Positions 8,711 to 17,644 of a DNA stretch of 64,000 nucleotides are shown here, piece after piece; positions within the stretch are counted from its first letter, which is position 1; each line of letters opens with the position of its first letter. The position numbers were made by a program, and so were the translations under genes. The notes below the pieces were generated by a model. That model ran no database searches. It was not told the DNA's origin and saw nothing but the letters and a program-made list of their open reading frames with translations. This DNA is from Pontixanthobacter rizhaonensis (GTDB lineage Bacteria > Pseudomonadota > Alphaproteobacteria > Sphingomonadales > Sphingomonadaceae): the NCBI RefSeq assembly GCF_012972675.1, contig NZ_JABCRE010000003.1, positions 496,001 to 560,000 of the forward strand, in the 5' to 3' direction.

Positions 8711-9409
8711 ATGCGTAAATTGAACAAGAGAATACCTTTGGGCCTGTCTGTTGCGGCGCTTGCTTTGGCTGGCGGTACAGCGGCAATCGCAGCCAATCAT
8801 GGCGGCAAGAAAGGCCCGGACGCAAATGGCGACAAGATTGTCACGCTGGCCGAACATGAAGCGCATGCTGACAAAATGTTCACCCGGATGGATGTTAACG
8901 GTGACGGCGTTATCAATGCCAGTGATCGTGAAGCCCGCAAGGCAAAGCGTTTTGCAGAGGCAGACGCAAACGGTGATGGCGAAGTAACGCAAGCAGAAAT
9001 GACTGCAGCGCGGGAAGCCCGCAAGACAGCAAAAAAAGAACGCCGTGTTGGCCGCAGCGCAGAACGTTTCGCCAAACTCGATACCGATAATAGCGGCGGC
9101 GTGTCGCAGGCCGAAATGGATGCAGCACGTGAAATGCGAGGCGAGAAGCGCGGTAAACGCGGCGACCGTATGCGCGGCAAAAAAGGCGGCAAGCGCGGCA
9201 TGGCCATGCTCCGTCAAGCAGATAGCAATGGGGACAAAGCAATATCCCGGGCGGAATTCGACGCTGCGACAACTGCACGATTTGCCAAAGCGGATGCCAA
9301 TGGCGATGGTCAGATCAGTCAGGAAGAGCGCAAGGCAGTGCGCGCAGAAATGCGGCAACAACGCCAAGAACGCAAAGCCGCTCGTAAGGCCCAGCGCTCT
9401 GCGAACTGA
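8711..9409 (+). CDS. secreted six-EF-hand calcium-binding protein
   Basis: Exported protein of 232 residues, start ATG 8711. Residues 1-28 are a signal peptide (LGLSVAALALAGGTAAIA). Six EF-hand loops follow: DANGDKIVTLAE, DVNGDGVINASD, DANGDGEVTQAE, DTDNSGGVSQAE, DSNGDKAISRAE and DANGDGQISQEE. Linkers are very rich in Lys and Arg, notably the stretch around residues 142-162 with repeated GKRG/KGGKRG. Calcium binding is expected from the loops; whether it buffers, senses or sits on the surface is unknown. It is 49 bases ahead of a response-regulator gene with no clear terminator between, so the three genes may form one operon. Confidence 0.88.
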   Translation: MRKLNKRIPLGLSVAALALAGGTAAIAANHGGKKGPDANGDKIVTLAEHEAHADKMFTRMDVNGDGVINASDREARKAKRFAEADANGDGEVTQAEMTAAREARKTAKKERRVGRSAERFAKLDTDNSGGVSQAEMDAAREMRGEKRGKRGDRMRGKKGGKRGMAMLRQADSNGDKAISRAEFDAATTARFAKADANGDGQISQEERKAVRAEMRQQRQERKAARKAQRSAN

Positions 9410-9458
9410 TTACGGTTGATCGCTTTACACAATCAAGGATAGGTGCTGGATCAACGTT

Positions 9459-10223
9459 ATGACGGAAACAGCGCCTACCCAAATTCTGCTGGTCGATGAT
9501 GAATTGACCCTACGTGAACCTCTGGCCGAGTATCTCGCTCGCCAGGGGTTTGCCGTGCAATCCGCAGAAAGTGCCGCCGCAGCCCGCAGCGCCATGCTGG
9601 ATTTTACACCGGATCTGGTCTTGCTCGACATAATGATGCCCGGGGAAGACGGTTTGTCGTTGTGCCGGCATTTGGTGGAAGCACGCGGTCTTCCGGTCAT
9701 CCTGCTGACAGCAAAAGGTGAAGCGACCGACCGCATAATTGGGTTGGAGATCGGCGCCGACGACTACGTTGTTAAGCCGTTCGAACCGCGTGAGCTGGTC
9801 GCCCGCATCCGGTCAGTCTTGCGCCGCGCATCCAAGGCCGGCCCGGCAAGCGCAACAGAAGAAGACGTGGTCTTTGTCTTTGAAGGCTGGCAATTGGACC
9901 CTCTCAAACAGAAATTGATCGACCCGGAAGGTGCGGTTATTTCTATTTCAACGGCGGAATATCGGCTCTTGCTCGCCTTTTTGGAACGGCCCCGACAAGT
10001 TCTCGACCGCGACCAATTGCTCGACATGGTGCAAGGCCGCGAAGCCCATCTTTTTGATCGCGCGGTCGATAACCAAATTAGCCGGCTCCGCAGGAAGATT
10101 GAACGCAATAGCCGCAATCCCGAATTGATCCTGACGGTTAGAGGTGGTGGGTACCGTTTCGCTGCGGATGTACGGCGCGCTCCGGCAGAAACAGTGTCAC
10201 CAGCCCCCACGGAAGACCGATAG
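9459..10223 (+). CDS. response regulator, OmpR/PhoB family
   Basis: DNA-binding response regulator of 254 residues. The receiver domain (about 8-120) has the acidic pocket VDDE, phospho-acceptor Asp57 in LLDIMMPGEDG, and the switch Lys in DDYVVKPFEPRELVARI. The winged-helix domain (about 140-240) includes STAEYRLLLAFL and RAVDNQISRLRRKIE. The kinase gene starts 3 bases after its stop, so the pair is co-expressed. It probably controls the EF-hand gene upstream, where a 10-bp repeat occurs, though its signal and regulon are unknown. Confidence 0.95.
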   Translation: MTETAPTQILLVDDELTLREPLAEYLARQGFAVQSAESAAAARSAMLDFTPDLVLLDIMMPGEDGLSLCRHLVEARGLPVILLTAKGEATDRIIGLEIGADDYVVKPFEPRELVARIRSVLRRASKAGPASATEEDVVFVFEGWQLDPLKQKLIDPEGAVISISTAEYRLLLAFLERPRQVLDRDQLLDMVQGREAHLFDRAVDNQISRLRRKIERNSRNPELILTVRGGGYRFAADVRRAPAETVSPAPTEDR

Positions 10224-10226
10224 GCC

Positions 10227-11642
10227 ATGCGTCTGTGGCCCAAAAGCCTATTGGGGCAAGTGCTGCTAACTGTCGCACTTGCCCTTTTGCTCGCCCAGAC
10301 CGTATCCGCCGTTCTGCTATTTCAAGCGGGGGAGAACCGCAGAGAGCAGGCGGTTCTTAACTCTGCAGCCTTTCGGCTGATTGCGCCAGAGGGTCCCCGC
10401 GCTTTCAGGGAAATGCGGCGCGGTGCACGCAGGGCGGGCGTGCCCCGTGAGGTAAGTCGACGGCTTCCCAGACCATTGCCGCTAGAAACGGCAACAACTG
10501 CTGAACTTCTCACTGGCGAGACGCGAGACGCGAACCTTGAGAGCGAACTGAAAAAGATACTTGCGCGCGAGGGGATTGCTGCGGAAGAGATTGTGATCGT
10601 CAAGCGGGACGCCGCTGCCGACCCATTTGTTCAATCGAATCCACGCCTGCAGCGCCGCTTAGCCCGCAGGGGTGACGACGAAACTCGCCTGCTGGTTGCG
10701 GCGCTTCGTCAACCTGGCGCGGCCGAGTGGCAATTGGCCCGCATCCCGATACCCAATGGTCCAAGAGCCGCTGTCACAACGATTGTGCTTCAAACGCTCG
10801 TTTTATATGTCATCTTGATTGGGCTGTTATTTCTTCTGCTCAGACGGATCACCCGGCCGCTCGGCGAACTTACCAAGCGAACCGAGGAATTTGGCCAGAA
10901 CGCTATTTCCACCGCGCCGCTGCAACAAAACGGGCCAGAAGATATCCGCCGTCTTATTGCTGCTCACAACGTCATGGAAACACGCATTGCCGGCCTGTTG
11001 AGCGAAAAGGATGTCATGCTCGGCGCTATCGGCCATGATCTGAAAACGCCTTTGGCCGCGCTTCGTGTCCGTATCGAATCGGTCACAGATGAACATGAAC
11101 GCAGCAAGATGGCCGCAAGCATTGAAGACATTACCCAAACGCTTGATGATATCCTGACGCTGGCACGGGTGGGTAAAGCGCATGAAGCCCCTGAACGGGC
11201 GGAATTGTCTGCCTTGCTCGGCTCAGTCGTAGAGGAGTTTGAGGATCGCGGCCGGCCGGTCACCGTCGCCGAAACAACCAGAGTGGTCTACCCCATCTAC
11301 ATCACTTGGCTGAGGCGGGGCATTCGAAACCTGATCAGTAATGCCATTCGGTATGGCAATGCGGCAGAGGTATCGCTGATTACAACACCGGAGGCCGTCA
11401 CCATACGGGTGGATGATAGCGGTCCTGGTATTGAATCAGATAGAATTGAGGAGATGCTCCAACCATTCACACGCGGCGAAACGTCACGCAACCGCGAGAC
11501 GGGCGGCGCTGGATTAGGCCTGACCATTACCCGCGCGATTGCGCAACAGCATGGCGGCGAACTGACTCTGTCCAACAAACCAGAAGGCGGCCTTCGGGCG
11601 GAAATACAATTGCCCCTGATCTGGTCACCCGCAGTCCGCTAA
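10227..11642 (+). CDS. sensor histidine kinase
   Basis: Inner-membrane kinase partner of the preceding regulator, 471 residues. Transmembrane helices lie at about 8-31 and 183-206, enclosing a periplasmic domain of about 150 residues with an arginine-rich part (REMRRGARRAGVPREVSRR, about 61-79). HAMP follows (about 207-258), then the dimerisation/phospho-acceptor domain with His270 in AIGHDLKTPLAALR, and an ATPase domain with the N box (RNLISNAIRYGNA), DDSGPGI and GGAGLGLTITRAIAQQHGG. The unusually basic sensor region could bind an anionic ligand, but this is inference. Confidence 0.95.
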   Translation: MRLWPKSLLGQVLLTVALALLLAQTVSAVLLFQAGENRREQAVLNSAAFRLIAPEGPRAFREMRRGARRAGVPREVSRRLPRPLPLETATTAELLTGETRDANLESELKKILAREGIAAEEIVIVKRDAAADPFVQSNPRLQRRLARRGDDETRLLVAALRQPGAAEWQLARIPIPNGPRAAVTTIVLQTLVLYVILIGLLFLLLRRITRPLGELTKRTEEFGQNAISTAPLQQNGPEDIRRLIAAHNVMETRIAGLLSEKDVMLGAIGHDLKTPLAALRVRIESVTDEHERSKMAASIEDITQTLDDILTLARVGKAHEAPERAELSALLGSVVEEFEDRGRPVTVAETTRVVYPIYITWLRRGIRNLISNAIRYGNAAEVSLITTPEAVTIRVDDSGPGIESDRIEEMLQPFTRGETSRNRETGGAGLGLTITRAIAQQHGGELTLSNKPEGGLRAEIQLPLIWSPAVR

Positions 11643-11674
11643 AAGCTAGTCAGCCCGATCACCACGCGGCCCCA

Positions 11675-13249
11675 TTACCGCATCAAACCACCAATCAGAT
11701 TGCGAACAAAGCGGCCTGCCAATGGACCCGCCAAATCGGTAGCGATGGAGCCGGCTACAGATGTGACGCCAGACTTCATCGGGTTGGCCCGGGATTTTTT
11801 GCCAAGCACCGCTGCGGCGGCGAGACTTGCGGCTGAGCCAGCGGCAACTTTCGTGCCCCGGCTAAGGGCTTTCTCCCACAGGCTTTTGCTTTTGCGGGAC
11901 CGCTTGCCGACTTCTTCTACGCCCTTCTCTTCCACTTCCTTCGCGGTTTCTGCCGCGTCCACCGCTTTGGCCGCAAGAACCTCTTCAGCGCTTTCGCGGT
12001 CGACCTGCTCATCATACTTGCCCTCAACCGGGCTGATGGATTTGATGATCGCGCGTTCTTTCTTGGTCAGCGGGCCAAGCCGTGACCGTGGCGGTTTAAT
12101 CAGGGTCCGCTGAACCACTGACGGTGCGCCGTCATCCATCAATGTCGATACCAAAGCCTCACCCACCTTTAGCTCGGTGATCGCTTCTTCGACATCCAGC
12201 TCCTCATTAATCCGGAAAGTATCGGCAGCGGCCTTGATTGCTTTCTTATCGCGCGGCGTAAAGGCGCGCAGTGCATGCTGCACCCGGTTACCCAACTGGC
12301 CCGCAACTTCTTCTGGAATGTCGATAGGGTTTTGAGTGACAAAAAACACACCGACACCTTTGGACCGGATCAAGCGAACGACTTGCTCAATCTTGTCTTC
12401 GAGCGCCTTGGGCGCATCATCAAACAACAAATGCGCCTCATCAAAGAAGAAGACGAGCTTCGGTTTTTCCGAATCGCCCACCTCGGGCAAAGTCTCAAAC
12501 AATTCTGCCAGCAGCCACAAAAGGAAAGTCGCATAGAGCTTTGGGCTGCGCATCAATTTATCAGCGGCCAGAACATTGATGTAGCCGCGCCCTTGCTCAT
12601 CCACTTGCAGAAAATCGTCAATTTCCAGCGCCGGTTCACCGAAAAACAAATCGGCGCCTTGGGCTTCAAAACTCAGTAATTGCCGTTGGATCGCGCCAAC
12701 GCTCTGCTTGCTGACATTGCCATAGGTCGAAGACAGTTCTTTTGAATTCTGCGAAGCGTAAAGAAGGATCGCTTGCAGGTCTTCAAAATCGAGCAGGAGC
12801 AACCCGTTCTCATCCGCATATTTGAAGATGATCTGCAGGACCCCCTCTTGCGTATCGTTGAGGTCGAGCAAACGAGCCAGCAATAATGGGCCCATTTCGC
12901 TGATTGTGGTGCGGATTGGATGGCCTTGCTCACCAAACAAATCCCAGAAAATCGCAGGATTATCGGAATAGGCATAATTATCCATGCCCAGCTCTTTGGC
13001 GCGGCCTTCCAGTTTATCGGCATGCTTGAACGTCGGGGAGCCCGGCATTGCGATCCCCGATAGATCGCCTTTCACGTCAGCCACGAACACAGGCACACCG
13101 TTTGCAGAGAAGCTCTCCGCCATGCCTTGCAGAGTTACGGTTTTACCCGTTCCGGTTGCACCAGCGATAAGGCCGTGCCGATTGGCCCGGCCCAAATCTA
13201 GCGATTGCTGCTCGCCATTGCCGCCCAACCCCAGAAAAATACTGCCCAT
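11675..13249 (-). CDS. HerA-like ATPase (DUF853 / YjgR family)
   Basis: P-loop ATPase of the HerA/FtsK superfamily, DUF853 group, 524 residues. The Walker A is [12 protein letters not shown] and the Walker [15 protein letters not shown], with a later sensor region [17 protein letters not shown]. The C-terminal part (about 440-524) has a Glu/Lys-rich segment and a Gly/Ala-rich hydrophobic tail. The start is ATG 13249, with GGAG nine bases upstream; in-frame ATGs at 13258 and 13264 and a further reach to 13420 are possible but have no ribosome-binding site. The cellular role of this family is unclear. It is divergent from pabB. Confidence 0.88.
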   Translation of the reverse strand: MGSIFLGLGGNGEQQSLDLGRANRHGLIAGATGTGKTVTLQGMAESFSANGVPVFVADVKGDLSGIAMPGSPTFKHADKLEGRAKELGMDNYAYSDNPAIFWDLFGEQGHPIRTTISEMGPLLLARLLDLNDTQEGVLQIIFKYADENGLLLLDFEDLQAILLYASQNSKELSSTYGNVSKQSVGAIQRQLLSFEAQGADLFFGEPALEIDDFLQVDEQGRGYINVLAADKLMRSPKLYATFLLWLLAELFETLPEVGDSEKPKLVFFFDEAHLLFDDAPKALEDKIEQVVRLIRSKGVGVFFVTQNPIDIPEEVAGQLGNRVQHALRAFTPRDKKAIKAAADTFRINEELDVEEAITELKVGEALVSTLMDDGAPSVVQRTLIKPPRSRLGPLTKKERAIIKSISPVEGKYDEQVDRESAEEVLAAKAVDAAETAKEVEEKGVEEVGKRSRKSKSLWEKALSRGTKVAAGSAASLAAAAVLGKKSRANPMKSGVTSVAGSIATDLAGPLAGRFVRNLIGGLMR

Positions 13250-13354
13250 CGTCGTCATCTCCATCGCGGAATTTGCTATGTAACGGCTGTGGAGCAGCCC
13301 GGCATATGCGGTCAAGTACTCGACTTGCGCGTTTGACAAGCTAAGGCTGGATCC

Positions 13355-15166
13355 ATGTCCGACCGGCACCCTTTTGTTTTGCTCGATGATGCCCGCGCCA
13401 GCGGCGGGGTCGACGCACATTTATTCACTGCGCCTGATCAGGTTTTTGTCGCAAGGCAAGCCGGGCAAGTCGCGGATATATTGGCGCAGGCTGATGCTGC
13501 ACGAATCGCCACTGGCGGCACGCTTGCGGGGTATATCGCCTATGAAGCTGGCCTGGCTTTGGAAGGAAAGCTCTCTGCCACCGCCGCAGGTCGCAGCGGA
13601 GCCTCTGGTCCGCTAGTGTGGCTGGGATTGTTTGGCGAAGAACAGATCATCCCGCATGATGGTGTTGATGCATGGCTGACCGAACATGGCAGCGGCGAAG
13701 GATCGATCGGACCGCTTGATCCGCAAATCTCTGTCGGTGGCTATGCAGCAGCTTTTACCGCATTGCAGGAAGCCATCGCAGCAGGCGACATTTACCAAGC
13801 CAATCTTACATTGCCTTTGGCCGGTTCTTATCGCGGTGATCCGATATCTCTTTATCAGAAACTACGTCCCGCAGCGCAGGCAGGATATGGCGGGATGATT
13901 TTCGATGGGTCACATTGGCTGCTCAGCCTCTCGCCCGAATTGTTTTTCAGCCTCAAAGACAACGCAATCAAGGTAAAGCCGATGAAAGGCACTCGGCCAC
14001 GGTCCGAAGACCGCCAAGAGGATGCCGCGTTGGCTGCAGATCTTGCGAATTCTGAAAAGGACAAGGCCGAAAATCTGATGATCCTGGACCTGATGCGCAA
14101 CGATCTTTCCCGCGTCGCCGAGGCAGGCAGTGTTACTGTGGAAGCCCCCTTTGCGGTCGAAACCTATCCGACGGTCCATCAAATGGTGTCCTCTGTAAAA
14201 GCGACCCTGCAACCAGGGAAAGGCGCATCTGATCTCATTGGCGCAATATTCCCCTGCGGATCCATCACCGGGGCGCCCAAAATCCGTGCGATGGAACTTA
14301 TCAGCGACACCGAACGGGATGCGCGCGGTCCCTATTGCGGCGCGATGGGCCGGATTAGCGCAAGCGGCGAAGCGGCATTCAATGTTGCGATCCGGACATT
14401 ACGGTTGAATCCGATCGAGAATGATCAGGGTGATGCCATTCTGGGCGTCGGATCTGCCATCGTCGCAGATAGCGAACCGATGGCAGAATGGCGGGAAACG
14501 CTGATCAAAGGCGGTTTCGCCCGGCAAACCTCTCCAGAACACACAGCAGCGGCGTTTGATCTGATTGAGACCATGCGGTTTCACCCGGAACAAGGTATCG
14601 AGCTGCTTGAGCTGCATCTCGAACGTATGAAATCCAGCGCCGGGGAACTGGGTTTCAGCTTCGACCGCCACGGTGCCCGCAACCAAATCCACGCCTTATG
14701 CTTTGATTTGGAGACACCGGCGAAAGTCCGGCTGCTCTGCACCCGCTCCGGGGCTATCGCACTGGAAACGCAGCCGCTTGAACCCAATCTACAGCAGGCT
14801 CTGCAATGTATTGCGCTGCCCCTGCCCGTCGATACCGGTGACTGGCGGCTGCGCCACAAAACGTCACACCGGCATTTCTACGAGGAAGGGCTGTCTGTAG
14901 CCAAAGCCAGCCAAGCGGATGAAACAATCTTCATTCGCGATGACGGGTTGGTCACAGAGGGGTGCTGGACCAGCGTTTTTGTTGAACGCGATGGCGTTTT
15001 GCACACGCCGCCACTGGCGCTGGGCCTTCTGCCTGGTGTGATGCGCCGCTCGCTGATTGAAAGCGGCCGCGCTATCGAGACAGAACTAGCACTCAATGAT
15101 CTTACCAATGGCTTCCTGCTCGGAAACGCAGTGCGCGGCCTGATGCCAGGAACACTCAAACCATGA
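13355..15166 (+). CDS. pabB: fused aminodeoxychorismate synthase component I / aminodeoxychorismate lyase
   Basis: Folate pathway enzyme making 4-amino-4-deoxychorismate and probably then 4-aminobenzoate. Residues about 1-375 are the chorismate-binding PabB domain with [28 protein letters not shown] and [19 protein letters not shown]. Residues about 390-603 form a PLP-dependent class IV aminotransferase domain of the PabC type ([40 protein letters not shown]). The fusion accounts for the 603-residue length. Its stop overlaps the next start (ATGA at 15163), so rluA is coupled. The glutaminase PabA must lie elsewhere. Confidence 0.94.
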   Translation: MSDRHPFVLLDDARASGGVDAHLFTAPDQVFVARQAGQVADILAQADAARIATGGTLAGYIAYEAGLALEGKLSATAAGRSGASGPLVWLGLFGEEQIIPHDGVDAWLTEHGSGEGSIGPLDPQISVGGYAAAFTALQEAIAAGDIYQANLTLPLAGSYRGDPISLYQKLRPAAQAGYGGMIFDGSHWLLSLSPELFFSLKDNAIKVKPMKGTRPRSEDRQEDAALAADLANSEKDKAENLMILDLMRNDLSRVAEAGSVTVEAPFAVETYPTVHQMVSSVKATLQPGKGASDLIGAIFPCGSITGAPKIRAMELISDTERDARGPYCGAMGRISASGEAAFNVAIRTLRLNPIENDQGDAILGVGSAIVADSEPMAEWRETLIKGGFARQTSPEHTAAAFDLIETMRFHPEQGIELLELHLERMKSSAGELGFSFDRHGARNQIHALCFDLETPAKVRLLCTRSGAIALETQPLEPNLQQALQCIALPLPVDTGDWRLRHKTSHRHFYEEGLSVAKASQADETIFIRDDGLVTEGCWTSVFVERDGVLHTPPLALGLLPGVMRRSLIESGRAIETELALNDLTNGFLLGNAVRGLMPGTLKP

Positions 15167-15864
15167 CTATCAAAACAACCATGAATGTGCCGATTACGGC
15201 AAAAATTCCGATCGTCTATGAAGATGGTGAAGCACTGGTGATCGACAAGCCAGCCGGGTTACCGGTTGATCCGCCCCGCAGCGGCGGGACCTGTCTGGCC
15301 GATTATTTCCATACACTAAAGCTGGGGTTCAAACGGCCGCCAATCGCAGTGCACCGCCTCGATACAGACACATCTGGCTGTCTCTTGCTTGCCCGCAACC
15401 CCAAGGCCGTGAAACGCTTTGCGATGGCATTTCAGGAACGATTGGTCGGGAAAATATATCTTGGCATCATAGCGGGCGAACTGTCTGATAGCGAAGGCAC
15501 GATTGACCTTCCGCTTGGCAAAATTAGCAGCGCTGAAAAGGGATGGCGCATGGTGCGTGATGTCGATGGCAAGCCATCCGTGACCCATTGGCGGACCTTG
15601 GATGTAAAAGACGGGAACAGTCTGTTGGAATTCCGGCCAGAGACCGGCCGGACCCATCAAATCCGGGTCCACGCAGAAACTGGCTTAGGCGTACCTCTAT
15701 TAGGCGACCCTGTGTATGGCCCTGTCCATGGCACACCCACCGGCGCAAAACGGACAATGCTGCACGCCTCCAAAATCACGGTGGAGCGGGACGGTAAGCC
15801 AGCAATCGAAGCGATGGCGCCAATGCCAGCCGACTTCATTGAACTCGGGTTCAGTGATGGATGA
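15163..15864 (+). CDS. RluA-family RNA pseudouridine synthase
   Basis: Converts uridine to pseudouridine in rRNA or tRNA. The 233-residue protein carries the family motif HRLDTDTSGCLLLARN with the catalytic Asp67, and later RTHQIRVHAETG and GDPVYG. It lacks an N-terminal S4 domain, resembling RluA/TruC-sized members, so the target base cannot be assigned. It overlaps pabB by 4 bases at its start and arfB by 8 bases at its end. Confidence 0.92.
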   Translation: MTIKTTMNVPITAKIPIVYEDGEALVIDKPAGLPVDPPRSGGTCLADYFHTLKLGFKRPPIAVHRLDTDTSGCLLLARNPKAVKRFAMAFQERLVGKIYLGIIAGELSDSEGTIDLPLGKISSAEKGWRMVRDVDGKPSVTHWRTLDVKDGNSLLEFRPETGRTHQIRVHAETGLGVPLLGDPVYGPVHGTPTGAKRTMLHASKITVERDGKPAIEAMAPMPADFIELGFSDG

Positions 15865-16261
15865 TGTAGTTTCTCGGGCACTGGCGATCGTTGAGGAAAG
15901 CTTCATCACCAGCTCAGGGCCCGGGGGTCAAAATGTAAACAAGGTGGCGACAGCCGTACAGCTACGGCTCAATGTCTTTGCCTTGCGGCTCTCCCCCCCT
16001 GTATTTAATCGCTTGAAAGCAGCAGCCGGTTCACGACTGACATCCAAAGGGGAAATCGTGCTGACGGCGCGAAATTACCGTACTCAAGAAGCGAATCGCG
16101 ACGATGCCAGAGCGCGCCTCTCCGCACTGCTTGAGGATGCTCAGAAAGAACCCAAAACCCGCAAGAAAAGCCGCCTGAACCGGGTCGGCAAGGAAAAGCG
16201 GATCAAGGCGAAAAAGAACCGCGGCACAATCAAAGCAGGGCGCGGGAAAGTTCAGTTCTAA
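15857..16261 (+). CDS. arfB: alternative ribosome-rescue peptidyl-tRNA hydrolase ArfB
   Basis: Release-factor-like hydrolase that frees stalled ribosomes without a stop codon. The start is ATG 15857, inside the last codons of the pseudouridine synthase gene; a longer open frame to 15716 is not needed. The 134-residue protein has the catalytic GGQ at residues 23-25 (SSGPGGQNVNK) and a strongly basic C-terminal tail (about 90-134) that in ArfB lies in the empty mRNA channel. Length and layout match YaeJ/ArfB well and exclude a true release factor. Confidence 0.95.
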   Translation: MDDVVSRALAIVEESFITSSGPGGQNVNKVATAVQLRLNVFALRLSPPVFNRLKAAAGSRLTSKGEIVLTARNYRTQEANRDDARARLSALLEDAQKEPKTRKKSRLNRVGKEKRIKAKKNRGTIKAGRGKVQF

Positions 16262-16301
16262 TCACCAAGTCACCCGGCAGGCCTGTGTAGGCGCAGAATG
16301 C

Positions 16302-16307
16302 TTGACA
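16302..16307 (+). promoter_or_regulatory. possible -35 box for rpmG
   Basis: A perfect TTGACA stands at 16302-16307. At 17-base spacing the -10 position reads CATTTG, a poor match, so the promoter call is weak. If used, the transcript would begin just before the hairpin at 16344-16374. Confidence 0.3.
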
Positions 16308-16343
16308 TTTTAGGGGCTTTACCCCATTTGGCGCGGCTTGAAG

Positions 16344-16386
16344 GGCGGCAACCCCACCATACGGGTGCGCCGCCTGTTTGTTTTTC
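16344..16386 (+). terminator. terminator-like hairpin between arfB and rpmG
   Basis: GGCGGC (16344-16349) pairs with GCCGCC (16369-16374), with an inner ACCC/GGGT pairing, and is followed by the T-rich run TGTTTGTTTTTC. It may end the pabBC-rluA-arfB transcript, or act as an attenuator in the rpmG leader if transcription starts at the upstream TTGACA. Confidence 0.5.
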
Positions 16387-16425
16387 GGCCCTGATTCGGG
16401 CTTTAGCGATTTTTAGGATACCGTC

Positions 16426-16593
16426 ATGGCGAAGCCAGCAACCGTCAAGATCAAGCTCGTCTCGACTGCAGACACGGGTTTTTACTACACAACCAAAAAG
16501 AACCCACGCAACATCACTGAGAAGATGACCTTCCGCAAGTATGACCCCGTTGTGCGTAAGCACGTCGAGTTCAAGGAAGCCAAAATCAAGTAA
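16426..16593 (+). CDS. rpmG: 50S ribosomal protein L33
   Basis: Small basic protein of the large ribosomal subunit, 55 residues, starting [20 protein letters not shown] and ending EFKEAKIK. The sequence through [20 protein letters not shown] is typical of alphaproteobacterial L33 and lacks the zinc-binding CxxC pairs, so it is the Cys-free form. AGGATA lies just upstream of ATG 16426. The gene stands alone, 164 bases after arfB. Confidence 0.96.
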   Translation: MAKPATVKIKLVSTADTGFYYTTKKNPRNITEKMTFRKYDPVVRKHVEFKEAKIK

Positions 16594-16681
16594 TGCGATA
16601 TCGCCAAGATATCGTTGTCTGAACAATGATATGTGCGATAATTCAGTGACGGTTCAATTCTCTGCCGCTATTGGCCGAGCT

Positions 16682-17341
16682 ATGACTATTGCTTCAAAAA
16701 TTCTTCGCAAGCCGGTTCGCACAGCCTGTGCGGCCGCGTTGATGTTGCTCGCACCAGCGGCAATGATCGCTCCCGCCGCTCCTGTGGCTGCAGCGAGCAA
16801 CAACTTGGACGGTGCAGTCGACGCGCTTCGATCCATCACCACCATGACTGCTGACTTCACTCAGACAGACCGGCAAGGCCAAGCCATCAGCGGTGTCATG
16901 ACATTGAAAAGCCCTGGAAAAATCCGGTTTCAATATCAGGATGGTGTACCACTGTTGGTGGTTTCCAACGGCAAGTCACTCACCTTGGTTGATTACGAGG
17001 TAAATCAAGTACAGCGCTGGCCAATCCGCAACTCTCCTCTCGGAGCATTGCTCGATCCGAAGCGCGATATCGCAAAGTTCGGCAAGTTGATCGATACCGG
17101 GCGCAGTGATGTGTTGAGTGTTGAGGTTCGCGATCCAAACCGGCCCGAATTCGGTGTCATCACATTGATCTTCATAAAAAAGGCCTCCGCACCCGGCGGA
17201 TGGCAGCTTACCAACTGGGTGGCTCTTGATTCGCAGAATCACAGAACAACAGTCCGGTTGCGCAATCACAAATACGGCATGGCCGTATCCGACAAGCGAT
17301 TCACATATCGTGACCCTCGCCGGTCAACCCGTCGCAGGTAA
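16682..17341 (+). CDS. lolA: outer-membrane lipoprotein carrier protein LolA
   Basis: Periplasmic chaperone that ferries lipoproteins from the LolCDE complex to the outer membrane. Starting at ATG 16682 gives 219 residues with a signal peptide of about 36 residues (AALMLLAPAAMIAPAAPVAAA). The mature part has the LolA pattern: TMTADFTQTDRQGQAISG, GKIRFQYQDG, and NGKSLTLVDYEVNQV. The open frame extends further upstream through rpmG, but those codons do not resemble a secreted protein. The usual alphaproteobacterial order lolA-xth is kept. Confidence 0.92.
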   Translation: MTIASKILRKPVRTACAAALMLLAPAAMIAPAAPVAAASNNLDGAVDALRSITTMTADFTQTDRQGQAISGVMTLKSPGKIRFQYQDGVPLLVVSNGKSLTLVDYEVNQVQRWPIRNSPLGALLDPKRDIAKFGKLIDTGRSDVLSVEVRDPNRPEFGVITLIFIKKASAPGGWQLTNWVALDSQNHRTTVRLRNHKYGMAVSDKRFTYRDPRRSTRRR

Positions 17342-17444
17342 TCGTCGATTCGCGGGCAGCCAGTGGCCAGATTGCGACGGGCTGCCCGGGCCTGTTCATG
17401 AGACGGAAAGCCAGCCCGGCTTATTCTGATTTTACAAAGCGGCT

Positions 17445-17555
17445 GGAGTCGGGTTCCCCCCTGTTATCCTAGACTCCGGTTAGATAGCCGCCTTGTACAG
17501 CGTGACGAACGCTAAGACGGAACCCTCGCGCCAATGCCCCCGGCGCGGGGGTTTT
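17445..17555 (+). ncRNA. candidate structured small RNA or leader
   Basis: About 110 bases with nested pairings and a terminal Rho-independent hairpin. GGAGTC at 17445 can pair with GACTCC at 17472. CCGCCTT (17488-17494) pairs with AAGACGG (17514-17520) with one mismatch and encloses AGCGT/ACGCT with a GACGA loop. GGGTTCC at 17451 can alternatively pair with GGAACCC at 17519. I do not recognise a known family: the SRP, tmRNA and TPP or cobalamin riboswitch motifs are absent. It may be an independent sRNA or the leader of xth. Confidence 0.45.
17537..17555 (+). terminator. Rho-independent terminator before xth
   Basis: CCCCCG-GCG-CGGGGG followed by TTTT, a 6-bp GC stem with a 3-base loop. It ends the RNA candidate on the plus strand. 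An alternative stem CGCGCC (17527-17532) with GGCGCG (17542-17547) would disrupt it. Confidence 0.75.
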
Positions 17556-17644
17556 CCTGTCTAACAATGGACTTTTCACGATCCGACGAGCCAATTGCCT
17601 GCATCAGATAGACAGATCGCGCTGCTCCGCCTATCGCCCCACTC

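Larger units (their letters stand above)
17342..17644. other. lolA-xth intergenic region, highly structured
   Basis: No gene is visible in these 303 bases. Inverted repeats are dense: CGGGCAGC (17353-17360) with GCTGCCCG (17381-17388); GGAGTC (17445-17450) with GACTCC (17472-17477); GGGTTCC (17451-17457) with GGAACCC (17519-17525); a bulged stem at 17488-17520; and a terminator at 17537-17555. See the ncRNA and terminator entries. Confidence 0.7.

Noticed and set aside
8642-9367. 241-codon frame on the minus strand, Cys/Ala/Phe-rich
   Set aside because: Mirror of the EF-hand gene; the composition is a by-product of the Lys/Arg/Asp codons on the other strand.
13333-13338. TTGACA just before pabB
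   Set aside because: Only 17 bases from the pabB start codon, so it cannot serve as a -35 box for it.
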